Assembly: GCF_003010955.1 (NCBI RefSeq)
Contig: NZ_PGGO01000024.1
Location: 1 to 64,000 of the forward strand
Direction: 5' to 3'
DNA: 64,000 bases
DNA from: Phyllobacterium brassicacearum
GTDB lineage: Bacteria > Pseudomonadota > Alphaproteobacteria > Rhizobiales > Rhizobiaceae
Shown: positions 36,561-44,977 of the stretch, in pieces
How the letters are laid out: each line of letters begins with the position of its first letter
Numbering within the stretch: position 1 is the first letter of the stretch
Program-made: the position numbers and the translations under genes
The notes under the pieces: generated by a model
What the model saw: only the letters and a program-made list of their open reading frames with translations
Databases searched by the model: none
Told to the model about the DNA's origin: nothing

Positions 36561-37499
36561 CTATTGGCTTGCCGACACCTTCGGCGAGAGGCAAGCCCAG
36601 TGGCCCTCGGCGCCGAGGTTTCTGACGACGGCAAGTAAAATTTTCCGCACCTCGGTGACTGCGCGCGTGGGCGGATGATTGACCGGCATATCGAGAACGA
36701 GGGTCCGGGTAAGGCCGGGATGCGTCAGGGCGATGGCGGAAAGACTTCTATTTTCATGGTCGGCATGGATCGCGCCGCGCCCAAGGATCGTCAACCCGAG
36801 ACCGGCGCGCACTGCCGCCTTCGTGCTGGCCACACCTTCGATTTCGCGCACAATATTCAGCTCCCGACCAAAAATCAGGGCCTGCCGCTCAAGGAGAATA
36901 CGGATTCCATGGCGACGTGTGGGCAGGATCAGCGGCAGGCCGAGCGCCTCTTGCACCGTCAACGTGGCGTCGACAGCGAATTCTCCTGAAGGGCCTGCGA
37001 CGTAGAGCATTTCTTCAAACAGCGGCATGGACGTCGGTTTGGCCACACTGTCCAGCGTGACAGCAAGATCGTGGACACGCGTATCCACCGCTGCCCGAAG
37101 CGCTTGGCTGTCACCCTCGCTGATCGTCAGGCGGATCTTTGGAAATCGCTGAGAACATTCCTCGATCACGGGAATTGAGAGCGTGGGGCAAATTGAACTC
37201 AAAATACCAAGCGAAACGTCGCCCGTTGGATATTTCGCCTGCTCCTTCGTCGCTGCTTCCGCCTGGTCGAGCGCGCGCAAGATAGCCTGGGCATGGGACA
37301 GCAGCGTCTGCCCTGCCTCGGTGGCAACGACGCCACGCGGCGTGCGATTGAGGAGCTGGACACCCAGCTGTTCTTCGAGTCCGCGCATGTGAAGGCTGAG
37401 CGCCGGCTGCGCGACGCCAAGTTCGCCGGAAGCGCGCGTAAACGAACCGAGTTCGGCAATCTTGGCGAAGTAGCGCATCTTTAACGGGTCGAGAGCCAT
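36561..37499 (-). CDS. LysR-family transcriptional regulator
   Basis: 312 residues from the ATG at 37499, the start that gives the standard LysR N-terminus (MALDPLKMRYFAKIAELGSF, then ASGELGVAQPALSLHMRGLE). The effector domain follows from about residue 90. It is divergent from the amino-acid-type ABC transporter at 37623, its probable target. The 120-base gap between them is AT-rich with an imperfect dyad (aatatgtccaatatatatt). Confidence 0.88.
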   Translation of the reverse strand: MALDPLKMRYFAKIAELGSFTRASGELGVAQPALSLHMRGLEEQLGVQLLNRTPRGVVATEAGQTLLSHAQAILRALDQAEAATKEQAKYPTGDVSLGILSSICPTLSIPVIEECSQRFPKIRLTISEGDSQALRAAVDTRVHDLAVTLDSVAKPTSMPLFEEMLYVAGPSGEFAVDATLTVQEALGLPLILPTRRHGIRILLERQALIFGRELNIVREIEGVASTKAAVRAGLGLTILGRGAIHADHENRSLSAIALTHPGLTRTLVLDMPVNHPPTRAVTEVRKILLAVVRNLGAEGHWACLSPKVSASQ

Positions 37500-37622
37500 G
37501 TCAATATTCCGATAGCCATACTGAAACGATATATCAAATATGTCCAATATATATTTGTTTGCATAGCCCGCCATGCCTAAAACATCCTGACAGCGAGAGG
37601 TTTCGCTGTGGAGGAGAACAAA

Positions 37623-38462
37623 ATGAAACTGAAGCTATTTCTGGCCGCCGCGGTCTTCGCCGGTGCGGCCTGTCTTTCGACGATCGTCGCTGCCGACCAG
37701 CTCAACGACATTAAAACCGCGGGAACGCTGAACTGTGGTGTGTTGACGAACTCGCCGCCGCTCGGATTCCAGGATCCCAAAACGCGTGAGCCTGCCGGCT
37801 ACGAAATTGAGCTTTGCGGCATGTTCGCCAAATACTTGGGCGTCAAGCCCCAACTCACTCCCGTATCGCCGCAGACCCGCATGGCGGAGTTGACCCAAGG
37901 TCGCGTCGACATTCTTTCCTCGCTCCTCAGCTACAGCAAGGAACGCGCCGAACAGGTTGATTTCAGCGGTGCCTATATTGCCGAAGATTTTAACTTTGTC
38001 GTTCTGGATGGTTCGAATATCAAGACAGTCAATGATCTGTCGGGAGCGCGCATTGGTCTCGTCAAGGGATCCGTTCTCATTCCGTTGACTGAAAAGCGGC
38101 TCCCCGACGCGCGCATTTTGTCGTTCGAGACCAGCGCAGCATCGTTCCTCGCACTCCAGCAGGGCAAGGTCAAGGCGACGGTCTATCGCCATTCCGAGGG
38201 CAAGGCCGTTCAGCGCAACGCCGGTAACGATATCAAGGCGCTGCGCTTCCTTGACGAGCCATTGCTGTCGATGCCGTCCGGTTTCGCCTTCCGCAAGGGC
38301 TCTCCCGACCTCGTAAAGGCAGCCGACGAATTCCTGGCAAGTATCGAGAAAAGCGGCGAGGGGCAAAAGCTTTATGACAAGTGGCTTGGCAAGGACTCTG
38401 ATCTGAAGGCAACGCGCAAGTTCGAGTTCGGCAAGCCGCAGTCGACCTGGTTTACGAATTAG
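37623..38462 (+). CDS. Polar-amino-acid-type ABC transporter substrate-binding protein (system 1)
   Basis: 279 residues. The signal peptide MKLKLFLAAAVFAGAACLST ends near VAA|DQLND. The mature protein has the family-3 solute-binding layout: GTLNCGVLTNSPPLGFQDP, PAGYEIELCGMFAKYLG, GRVDILSSLLSYSKERAEQV. GTGGAGGAG precedes the ATG. It starts a run of transporter genes followed by an RraA-family gene and then the biotin/Pxp operon. Confidence 0.9.
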   Translation: MKLKLFLAAAVFAGAACLSTIVAADQLNDIKTAGTLNCGVLTNSPPLGFQDPKTREPAGYEIELCGMFAKYLGVKPQLTPVSPQTRMAELTQGRVDILSSLLSYSKERAEQVDFSGAYIAEDFNFVVLDGSNIKTVNDLSGARIGLVKGSVLIPLTEKRLPDARILSFETSAASFLALQQGKVKATVYRHSEGKAVQRNAGNDIKALRFLDEPLLSMPSGFAFRKGSPDLVKAADEFLASIEKSGEGQKLYDKWLGKDSDLKATRKFEFGKPQSTWFTN

Positions 38463-38492
38463 TCCTGAAGAACACAGTGGGCTTGCAGCATC

Positions 38493-39191
38493 ATGGGTTA
38501 CCAGCTCGATTTCGGCAAGGTTCTGCGGGGGGAGTATTTGGATCTCATCCTGCAGGGCGTCCAAACCACGATGGTCCTCTTCGTCCTGTCGTGGGTTTTC
38601 GGGCTGGTCCTCGCGATTATCCTTACCGTCGTTCGGGCCATTGAGTTCCGGCCGACACAATTGCTTGTCGCAGCTTTCGTCGAATATCACCGCAATGTTC
38701 CGGTGCTGATCCAGTTGTTCGTGTGGTATTTCGGGTTTGCCGTTGTGCTGCCTGATGGCGTTAACGACTATCTGAACGATATCGGTGCCGAGATCGGCTA
38801 CGCGATCGTGGCTCTGGCGCTCAACAAAGCCGCCTATATGTCGGAAGATTTTCGCAGCGGCATGCGCTCGATCCATCCCGCGCAAATGGAGGCCGCCCGT
38901 TCGATGGGCCTGACCTATCTTGGTGCGATGCGCTGGGTCATTCTGCCCCAGGCCTGGCGCCTGGCACTTCCGGCCTTGCTTGGCCAAACGCTGATCCTGT
39001 TTAAAGGCACCAGCCTTGCCGCCGGCATCGGCGTCGCGGAGCTTTCCTACCAGGCGCGTTACATCGAAGAACAATCCTTCAGGATCTTCGAAGCGTACGG
39101 CATCGCAACAGCAATCTACATGCTGATCTCCTTTGCGATCATGTGGCTCTCTGCCGTTCTGTCCGACCGGTTCCGGCTGAGGGTGAAATAA
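38493..39191 (+). CDS. Polar-amino-acid ABC transporter permease (system 1, first)
   Basis: 232 residues with about five membrane segments. The N-terminal YLDLILQGVQTTMVLFVLSW and the ATPase-contact loop QMEAARSMGLTYLGAMRWVI match HisQ/GltJ-type permeases. It ends TAATG with the next permease gene. Confidence 0.9.
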   Translation: MGYQLDFGKVLRGEYLDLILQGVQTTMVLFVLSWVFGLVLAIILTVVRAIEFRPTQLLVAAFVEYHRNVPVLIQLFVWYFGFAVVLPDGVNDYLNDIGAEIGYAIVALALNKAAYMSEDFRSGMRSIHPAQMEAARSMGLTYLGAMRWVILPQAWRLALPALLGQTLILFKGTSLAAGIGVAELSYQARYIEEQSFRIFEAYGIATAIYMLISFAIMWLSAVLSDRFRLRVK

Positions 39192-39901
39192 TGCTCGAGA
39201 TCATTCGCGAATACGGTCTCATGCTATTGGTTGGCGAATACCCGCATGGAAAGCTGGGCGGATTGGCGCTGACGCTCATCATCTCCATCGTCAGCCTCGC
39301 CGTCACCTTTCCCTGCGCGGTCCTGATCGCGCTGGCGCGAACCGGTCCGCTGCGTACGCCAAAGGCCATTGCAAGCGGGTTCGTGCACAGCGTGCGCGCT
39401 GTTCCGCTTCTTATGTTGATATTTTGGGCCTATTTCGCGCTGCCCATCGTCATCGGATTTCCGATCGACGCAACCTATACGCTGATCCTTGCCATTGTTG
39501 TGTACCAAGCTGCCTATCTTGGAGAGATCATTGCTGCTGGGATCGAGGGACTGCCCAAGGGGCAAAGCGAAGCCGCCAAAGCGCTGGGATTGGGCTATGT
39601 CCCGACGACCTTCCGCGTAATCCTGCCACAGGCGATTTTCAATGTCATTCCCGGCATCGTCAACCAGTTGACGACCATCATCAAGGAATCCTCGCTCGGA
39701 TCGATCATCGCCGTCTCGGAGCTTTCCTACGTGATGTTGCAGGTCAACTCGAACGAGGTGACCAAGCCGCTTCAGATCTTCGGGATTCTTGCCGCCACGT
39801 ATTTCATCCTCTGCTTTGCGCTGAGCCAGGCAACAAACTGGCTGGAAAGGCGGATCGCCAACAGGCGAACGGGACGTGTCGTTGTGGAGGCGGTGGCATG
39901 A
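39191..39901 (+). CDS. Polar-amino-acid ABC transporter permease (system 1, second)
   Basis: 236 residues from the ATG overlapping the previous TAA. The EAA-type loop reads KGQSEAAKALGLGYVPTTFR with LPQAIFNVIPGIVNQLTTII following, and the N-terminal KLGGLALTLIISIVSLAVTF is typical. It pairs with the upstream permease. Confidence 0.9.
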   Translation: MLEIIREYGLMLLVGEYPHGKLGGLALTLIISIVSLAVTFPCAVLIALARTGPLRTPKAIASGFVHSVRAVPLLMLIFWAYFALPIVIGFPIDATYTLILAIVVYQAAYLGEIIAAGIEGLPKGQSEAAKALGLGYVPTTFRVILPQAIFNVIPGIVNQLTTIIKESSLGSIIAVSELSYVMLQVNSNEVTKPLQIFGILAATYFILCFALSQATNWLERRIANRRTGRVVVEAVA

Positions 39902-40629
39902 TCGAGTTTCAAGGCGTTTCCAAGTGGTATGGCACCCTCAAGGTACTCAAGGACATTTCCGCGACTGTCGATAAGGGAACGACCATCGTGCTGTGCGGGC
40001 CCTCCGGTTCAGGAAAATCCACCTTGGTGCGAACGGTCAACCGACTGGAGCCGATCCAGGAAGGCACGATCACCGTCGCTGGTGCGGACATTTACGCCAA
40101 GTCGGTAAACGTGAATACGCTCAGGATGGGCATTGGCTTTGTCTTCCAGCAATTCAATCTGTTTCCACATCTGACCGTCATCGACAATGTCATGCTGCCT
40201 TTGCGCCGGCTCCATCATCAATCGCGCAAGGAGGCGCTGCCAACCGCACTGCTGATGCTGGAGCGGGTCGGACTTGCAGACAAGGCGCATGCGCTTCCTG
40301 CCGATATTTCCGGCGGTCAGTCCCAGCGCGTGGCGATTGCCCGGTCCCTCATCCTCAATCCCGAGGTGCTGATCCTCGATGAGCCGACCAGCGCGCTTGA
40401 TCCTGAAATGGTCAGTGAAGTCCTCAAACTGCTTCGCCAGCTTTCGGGGGAAGGCATGACCATGATGTGCGTGACCCACGAAATGGGCTTTGCCCGTGAG
40501 GTGGCCGACCGCATCTGGTTCCTGAAAAACGGGGAACTGACGTTCGATGCCAAGCCGCTGGTGTTCTTTTCCCCCGAGGCCCACCCGGACGTGCGGGGGT
40601 TCCTCTCCGCCATCCAAAAAAACCACTAG
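39898..40629 (+). CDS. Polar-amino-acid ABC transporter ATP-binding protein (system 1)
   Basis: 243 residues, GlnQ/GltL type. Motifs: [40 protein letters not shown] and [15 protein letters not shown]. The start overlaps the permease stop as ATGA. The C-terminal part (FFSPEAHPDVRGFLSAI) corresponds to the usual FFxxPxHPRTxxFL. Confidence 0.92.
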   Translation: MIEFQGVSKWYGTLKVLKDISATVDKGTTIVLCGPSGSGKSTLVRTVNRLEPIQEGTITVAGADIYAKSVNVNTLRMGIGFVFQQFNLFPHLTVIDNVMLPLRRLHHQSRKEALPTALLMLERVGLADKAHALPADISGGQSQRVAIARSLILNPEVLILDEPTSALDPEMVSEVLKLLRQLSGEGMTMMCVTHEMGFAREVADRIWFLKNGELTFDAKPLVFFSPEAHPDVRGFLSAIQKNH

Positions 40630-40655
40630 AGCCAACAAAGCAAACAGAGGCTATC

Positions 40656-41330
40656 ATGATCCATATCAAACAAATTCCTGAACGCCCGAGCCGGGAGGCC
40701 GTCGAGGCGATCGCTAAGTTCTCTCCTGCAACACTGCACGAGGCACAGGGGCGCCGGGGGGCGCTCTCCTCTCGCCTGAAGCCGATCGATTACCGTATGA
40801 AGCTGTGCGGTCCGGCCTTGACTGTAAAATGCGCGCCACGCGACAACATTATGCTGCAACTTGCCATCAACTACGCCCAGCCTGGTGACATCATCGTCGT
40901 GTCCGCCGGCGAGTACGAGGAAGCGGGATCGTTTGGCGACGTGCTGGCCAATGCCTGCCTAGCCAAGGGCATAGGCGGTCTGGTTACTGACACGGGCGTC
41001 CGCGACACCCTGCAGCTTCGCGATCTCGGCTTTCCGGTCTTTTCTCTGAGCGTCTGCATCAAGGGGACGGTCAAGGAAACGCTCGGGGCAGTGAACGATC
41101 CGATCACCATCGGCGACGAGTTGGTTTTTCCAGGTGATATCATCGTCGGCGATGCAGACGGCCTTGTCGTTGTTCGAAAGGACGAAGCCCTTGCCGTGGC
41201 TGAACTCGCCCAGGCCCGCGAGGATGCCGAAGCCGGCTATATTGCGGCCTACAAGGCGGGCAAGTCCGTGATCGAAGTCAGCAACCTCGAGCCGGTTCTC
41301 AAGGCCAAAGGCCTTGTGGTCGATCTTTAA
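40656..41330 (+). CDS. RraA/HMG-aldolase family protein (LigK-like)
   Basis: 224 residues with SPATLHEAQGRRGAL at the N-terminus, VTDTGVRDTLQLRDLGFPVF in the middle and GDADGLVVVRKDEA near the end. The length and the HEAQGR segment resemble 4-carboxy-4-hydroxy-2-oxoadipate aldolases (LigK/GalC). It is 26 bases after the ABC ATPase gene, so it likely cleaves or decarboxylates a 2-oxo acid derived from the imported compound. It differs clearly from the RraA-family protein at 1557. Confidence 0.8.
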   Translation: MIHIKQIPERPSREAVEAIAKFSPATLHEAQGRRGALSSRLKPIDYRMKLCGPALTVKCAPRDNIMLQLAINYAQPGDIIVVSAGEYEEAGSFGDVLANACLAKGIGGLVTDTGVRDTLQLRDLGFPVFSLSVCIKGTVKETLGAVNDPITIGDELVFPGDIIVGDADGLVVVRKDEALAVAELAQAREDAEAGYIAAYKAGKSVIEVSNLEPVLKAKGLVVDL

Positions 41331-41407
41331 AAGCGGCGCTATATTGGGCGGCATCTGAAGGAAGCCGCCCGAAAGTTTCAAAACTGCGATCAGCAACGCG
41401 TCAGCCT

Positions 41408-41900
41408 TCAGATGTCGCGAGCGCGTTCTACCGAACAGAGCGCTGCGATCAGTCCCGCTGCTGCGCCGAGCATCGCCGCGACGTTCGCTGCTCGGCCCGG
41501 CACACCTTCACCTGCGCAAATGCCGGGATGCGGCGACATCATCACAAGTACGCCAACAAAGCCTATCGACACCCGTGAACAGCGGCGCGACAAATGCCAC
41601 TGCGTCGGCCAGCGCCAGAGAGCTGAAGAACATACCGCCTGTGCCCTCCAAACGGCGGACGACATGACCGCCAAATGCTTGGTCGCTGTCAGCTCAACGG
41701 TTTCCCTGCGGGCCTAGCCAGCGGAACGAGGGCGCAGATCGATAGGAAGCACACAACTTCGCCGATGACGATCGCGCCGTTTTGCGCCGTGCTGCTGGCC
41801 GCTATTTGCGTCGGTACCGGAAGATGGCGATATAGAAACCTTGGGACCCTATCGCGATGACAAGCCATGGTTCTATCGGCCAACCAGCGTGCAAACCAAG
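41408..41900 (-). pseudogene. DMT (EamA-type) membrane transporter remnant
   Basis: Several minus-strand frames together give fragments of a DMT permease: GAIVIGEVVCFLSICALVPL, SLALADAVAFVAPLFTGV and GFVGVLVMMSPHPGI followed by AAMLGAAAGLIAAL, in the order expected of the first half of an EamA protein. At least three frame changes are needed. The call rests on pattern only. No intact gene lies in 41331-42010. Confidence 0.45.
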
Positions 41901-42010
41901 CTCCATCAAAACTTCGTCTGACCCCATCGCTTCTGCACTGATGTAGTCAGTTTGAAAGTCGGCACTGCTCCTATCAGCGGAACGACGGTAGCCTTGAGCA
42001 CGGGTGACGT

Positions 42011-42433
42011 ATGGATCTTTCAAAAATAAAGACTCTGATCGACTTCGTCGGCCACTCGAACATCACCGAGCTTACCGTTACGGAAAAAGATACGACCGTC
42101 CGGATTTTCCGGACGCACGCCTCGAGTCATGGCGCATCTTCAACGCATGCACCGCCGACAACGTCGACATCAACCGAAATCTTGCCGCCGGATACGGTGT
42201 CCATTCCAGTCCATGCGCCAATCTTTGGAGTGCTACACGCCGCTCCGGCTCCCGGTGAAAACGCATTCATCAGGCTCGGCGACACGGTCGAGGCCGGACA
42301 GACCCTCTTTATCATCGAGGCCATGAAGGTATTCAACAACATTGTCGCCCCCCGGGCGGGCCGCATTCTCCATATCACAGGTATCGACGGCAGCGAGGTC
42401 GAGACGGGTGACATACTGGCGGAGATCGTCTGA
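42011..42433 (+). CDS. Biotin carboxyl carrier protein (AccB-like)
   Basis: 140 residues in the AccB layout: an N-terminal segment (MDLSKIKTLIDFVGHSNITE), a Ser/Thr/Pro-rich linker (about 37-62) and a C-terminal biotinyl domain with the modified lysine Lys106 in IIEAMKVFNNI. Its stop overlaps the start of the biotin carboxylase gene. A second, separate copy in an accessory operon suggests a dedicated carboxylase rather than fatty-acid synthesis. Confidence 0.9.
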   Translation: MDLSKIKTLIDFVGHSNITELTVTEKDTTVRIFRTHASSHGASSTHAPPTTSTSTEILPPDTVSIPVHAPIFGVLHAAPAPGENAFIRLGDTVEAGQTLFIIEAMKVFNNIVAPRAGRILHITGIDGSEVETGDILAEIV

Positions 42434-43824
42434 TGCCCAACGGTCAAAACAACATTGTCGAACGGGAGCGAGGCTTCGACACGGTGTTGATCGCCAATCG
42501 TGGAGAGATTGCGCTGAGAATTCTCAAGGCATGCAAAGATCTCGACCTGAAGACGGTCATGGTCTGCTCGCAAGCCGACAGGCAGGCAAGCTATGGCACT
42601 CTCGCGGACACCTTACTTTGCATCGGTCCGGCGAGCGCCGGCAAGAGCTATCTTAACAAGGATGCGATCCTTCTCGCCGCGCGCCTCACGGGCGCAGGTG
42701 CGGTTCATCCAGGCTATGGATTCCTGTCAGAGAACGCAGCCTTCGCCGAGGCCGTAGAGGAAGCGGGGATGGTGTTCATTGGGCCGACAGCCCAGTCCAT
42801 TGCCACCATGGGCGACAAGATTGCTGCCAAGAGTGCGATGATCGCCGCGGGCGTCCCATGCGTTCCGGGGCCCGATTCCGAGCTGCCTGACGACCACGCT
42901 GCCGTCGAGGCAATTGCCTCGCAGATTGGCTATCCCGTTATCGTCAAGGCCGCGGGCGGTGGAGGGGGACGCGGCATGCGTGTGGTTTCTGACGCCGGCA
43001 CACTGCACGAATCCGTCGCAGTTACTCGCGAGGAGGCCCGCCAGGCGTTTGGATCGCCTGCGCTCTACATGGAGAAGTTTCTCCAGCACCCGCGCCACAT
43101 CGAAATCCAGGTGCTGTGCGACGTGCATGGAAACGCGGTCTGGCTTGGCCATCGCGATTGCTCGATGCAGCGCCGTCACCAGAAGGTCATCGAGGAAGCG
43201 CCTGCGCCCGGCATCGCGCCTCATGTCATCGAGCCGGTCGCGCAAGCGTGTGTCAAAGCCTGCCTGCAGATCGGCTATCGCGGAGTCGGTACTTTTGAGT
43301 TTCTCTATGAGGACGGTGGTTTCTATTTTATCGAGATGAACACACGGCTGCAGGTGGAACACCCGGTGACGGAAATGACCAGCGGTATCGACATCGTACA
43401 AGCACAGATCAAAGCGGCACAGGGCATTCCGCTGGATATCCTTCAGAACGACGTTATGGCGGATGGCCATGCTTTTGAATGCCGGATAAATGCCGAAGAT
43501 CCCACCACTTTCCTCGCTTCGGCCGGCACGATTACGGTGTTAGCGCTGCCGTCAGGTCCAGGCATCCGCGTCGATACCCATGTGCACGCGGGATATAAGG
43601 TTTCGCCCTACTACGATTCCCTGATTGGCAAGCTGATCGTGCATGCGCCATCGCGTGCCGAGGCAATCGTCACGATGCGCGCTGCGCTCGCCGAGACGCA
43701 GATCGAAGGCATTTCCACTAATCTCCCCCTGCTGCGCATGCTGTTCGACGACGAGGGCTTTGCAACCGGCGGGACAGATATTCACTATCTCGAAAAATGG
43801 CTGAAACGACGGAGAGCATCATGA
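42433..43824 (+). CDS. Biotin carboxylase (AccC-like)
   Basis: 463 residues, the usual length. It shows VLIANRGEIALRILKACKDL, VHPGYGFLSENAAFAEA, the ATP-grasp glycine loop VKAAGGGGGRGMRVV, KFLQHPRHIEIQVL and the active-site EMNTRLQVEHPVTE. It carboxylates biotin on the carrier protein using ATP and bicarbonate. The start shares one base with the previous stop codon, and its stop overlaps the next start by four bases. Confidence 0.92.
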   Translation: MPNGQNNIVERERGFDTVLIANRGEIALRILKACKDLDLKTVMVCSQADRQASYGTLADTLLCIGPASAGKSYLNKDAILLAARLTGAGAVHPGYGFLSENAAFAEAVEEAGMVFIGPTAQSIATMGDKIAAKSAMIAAGVPCVPGPDSELPDDHAAVEAIASQIGYPVIVKAAGGGGGRGMRVVSDAGTLHESVAVTREEARQAFGSPALYMEKFLQHPRHIEIQVLCDVHGNAVWLGHRDCSMQRRHQKVIEEAPAPGIAPHVIEPVAQACVKACLQIGYRGVGTFEFLYEDGGFYFIEMNTRLQVEHPVTEMTSGIDIVQAQIKAAQGIPLDILQNDVMADGHAFECRINAEDPTTFLASAGTITVLALPSGPGIRVDTHVHAGYKVSPYYDSLIGKLIVHAPSRAEAIVTMRAALAETQIEGISTNLPLLRMLFDDEGFATGGTDIHYLEKWLKRRRAS

Positions 43825-44249
43825 GCGTGGTGGATTTCAGCGATCCCGCGACGATTGCCTTTCTCGCGGCTGCTCTTCAGGCGGCCGGTGTTGACGGCAT
43901 CGAAATAATCCAGCCAGGGCGAACGTTGCGCATTGTCACCGGGCGAGATGCGCCCGGTGCGGATCCACTGGTCCAGATCTTGCAATCAACGTCGTGCGCA
44001 GCGAAGCCAGACAAAGTTTCAGCTCCGATGGCAGGAGTGTTCAGCAGCCATCATCCCGCTTCATCTGCTCCGCCATCGCAGCCTCCGCTTAAGGTCGCGG
44101 CCGGCGAGACTCTAGGCTTCATCGGGATCGGTTCCATCCTCCTGCCGGTCAAAGCTGTTAAACCAGGCGTGATGACACGGAGGGTTGCCGAGGATGGCTC
44201 CGTCGTTGGCTATGGCGATCCTCTTTTTGAATTCGAGCCCCGCCCATGA
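43821..44249 (+). CDS. BCCP-like protein lacking the biotin-attachment motif
   Basis: 142 residues from the ATG overlapping the accC-like stop (ATGA). The C-terminal half (about 65-140) aligns with a biotinyl/lipoyl domain: VSAPMAGVF, VAAGETLGFIGIG, VKPGVMTRRVAEDGSVVGYG, DPLFEFEP. Where carriers have EAMKM it reads GIGSILLP, so no lysine is present at the hairpin turn. The N-terminal 60 residues have their own conserved look (IAFLAAALQAAGVDGIEIIQ). It may be a structural or substrate-carrying partner rather than a carrier. Confidence 0.8.
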   Translation: MSVVDFSDPATIAFLAAALQAAGVDGIEIIQPGRTLRIVTGRDAPGADPLVQILQSTSCAAKPDKVSAPMAGVFSSHHPASSAPPSQPPLKVAAGETLGFIGIGSILLPVKAVKPGVMTRRVAEDGSVVGYGDPLFEFEPRP

Positions 44250-44977
44250 CCTCCCCCATGCCTCAACCGACAGATCGCTCCTCTAACGCCCTTGGTACAC
44301 CGGCGCGGATCGCGTCGGCCCTGCAGCGCGAGGTCCAGATCTCCACGATCGGTGCTCGGGCTTTTCTGCTCGAAGCGCCCGGCGACTTCGATCTTCCCGC
44401 CCAAAGGCGCATCTGGGCGCTTGCTCACGCGCTCCGGCACTGGGACAACCTTAGCGAGATCGTGCCGGGGATGACCAATCTCCTGGCAATCTTAAAGACG
44501 ACGCCCGAGGACCCGGATGCGGTTATCGCGCGGCTTCGCGATGCCTGGCAGCGGGCCGAAAGCATCGACATTAAGGGCAAGACTATCGAGATAGGCGTCC
44601 ATTACGGCGGCGAGCATGCCATCGACCTGGCTGCGCTCTGCGATCGTTCGGGATTGACCGACCGAGAGGCCGTCCGCATTCATCACGAGGGCACCTATAC
44701 CGTCTTTGCCCTGGGAAGCGCGCCGGGTTTCGGCTATCTCCACGGACTGGACCCTCGCATCCATATGCCGCGCAAGACAGTGCCGTCCCTGAAGATGGCC
44801 AAGGGCTGCGTCACCATCGGCGGCATGCAGACAGGTGTCGCGATGCTCACCGGCCCGAACGGTTGGAACTCAATCGGCTTTGCCGATCTCCAGATGTTCG
44901 ACCCCACCGCGGCCGTGCCCGCGATCATGGCGCCGGGCGATACCGTACGCTTCCTGCCGGAAAGGATCGAGCTGTGA
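44246..44977 (+). CDS. pxpB: PxpB/KipI-type protein (allophanate hydrolase subunit 1 domain)
   Basis: 243 residues with the AHS1 domain: IPTIGARAFLLE-type start (ISTIGARAFLLEAPGDFDLP), EIVPGMTNLLAI, IEIGVHYGGEHAIDLAALCD, FALGSAPGFGYLHGLDPRIH, GCVTIGGMQTGVAML. In 5-oxoprolinase this is subunit B; the same domain forms part of the carboxyltransferase of urea carboxylase. ATGA overlap with the BCCP-like gene. The first 25 residues are an unusual extension, and an internal start cannot be excluded. Confidence 0.88.
   Translation: MTSPMPQPTDRSSNALGTPARIASALQREVQISTIGARAFLLEAPGDFDLPAQRRIWALAHALRHWDNLSEIVPGMTNLLAILKTTPEDPDAVIARLRDAWQRAESIDIKGKTIEIGVHYGGEHAIDLAALCDRSGLTDREAVRIHHEGTYTVFALGSAPGFGYLHGLDPRIHMPRKTVPSLKMAKGCVTIGGMQTGVAMLTGPNGWNSIGFADLQMFDPTAAVPAIMAPGDTVRFLPERIEL

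Noticed and set aside
37500-37622. AT-rich dyad aatatgtccaatatatatt as a LysR operator
   Set aside because: The symmetry is imperfect and the T-N11-A rule is too loose in AT-rich sequence to support a call; noted only in the regulator entry.
37635-39074. 479-codon minus-strand frame opposite the system 1 binding-protein and permease genes
   Set aside because: It spans two genes with clear family motifs and overlapping starts; no protein family fits the antisense translation.
42011-43824. The accB/accC-like pair as the housekeeping acetyl-CoA carboxylase genes
   Set aside because: They lie in a catabolic operon with pxp genes and next to a BCCP-like protein, not with accA/accD or aroQ, so a dedicated role is more likely.
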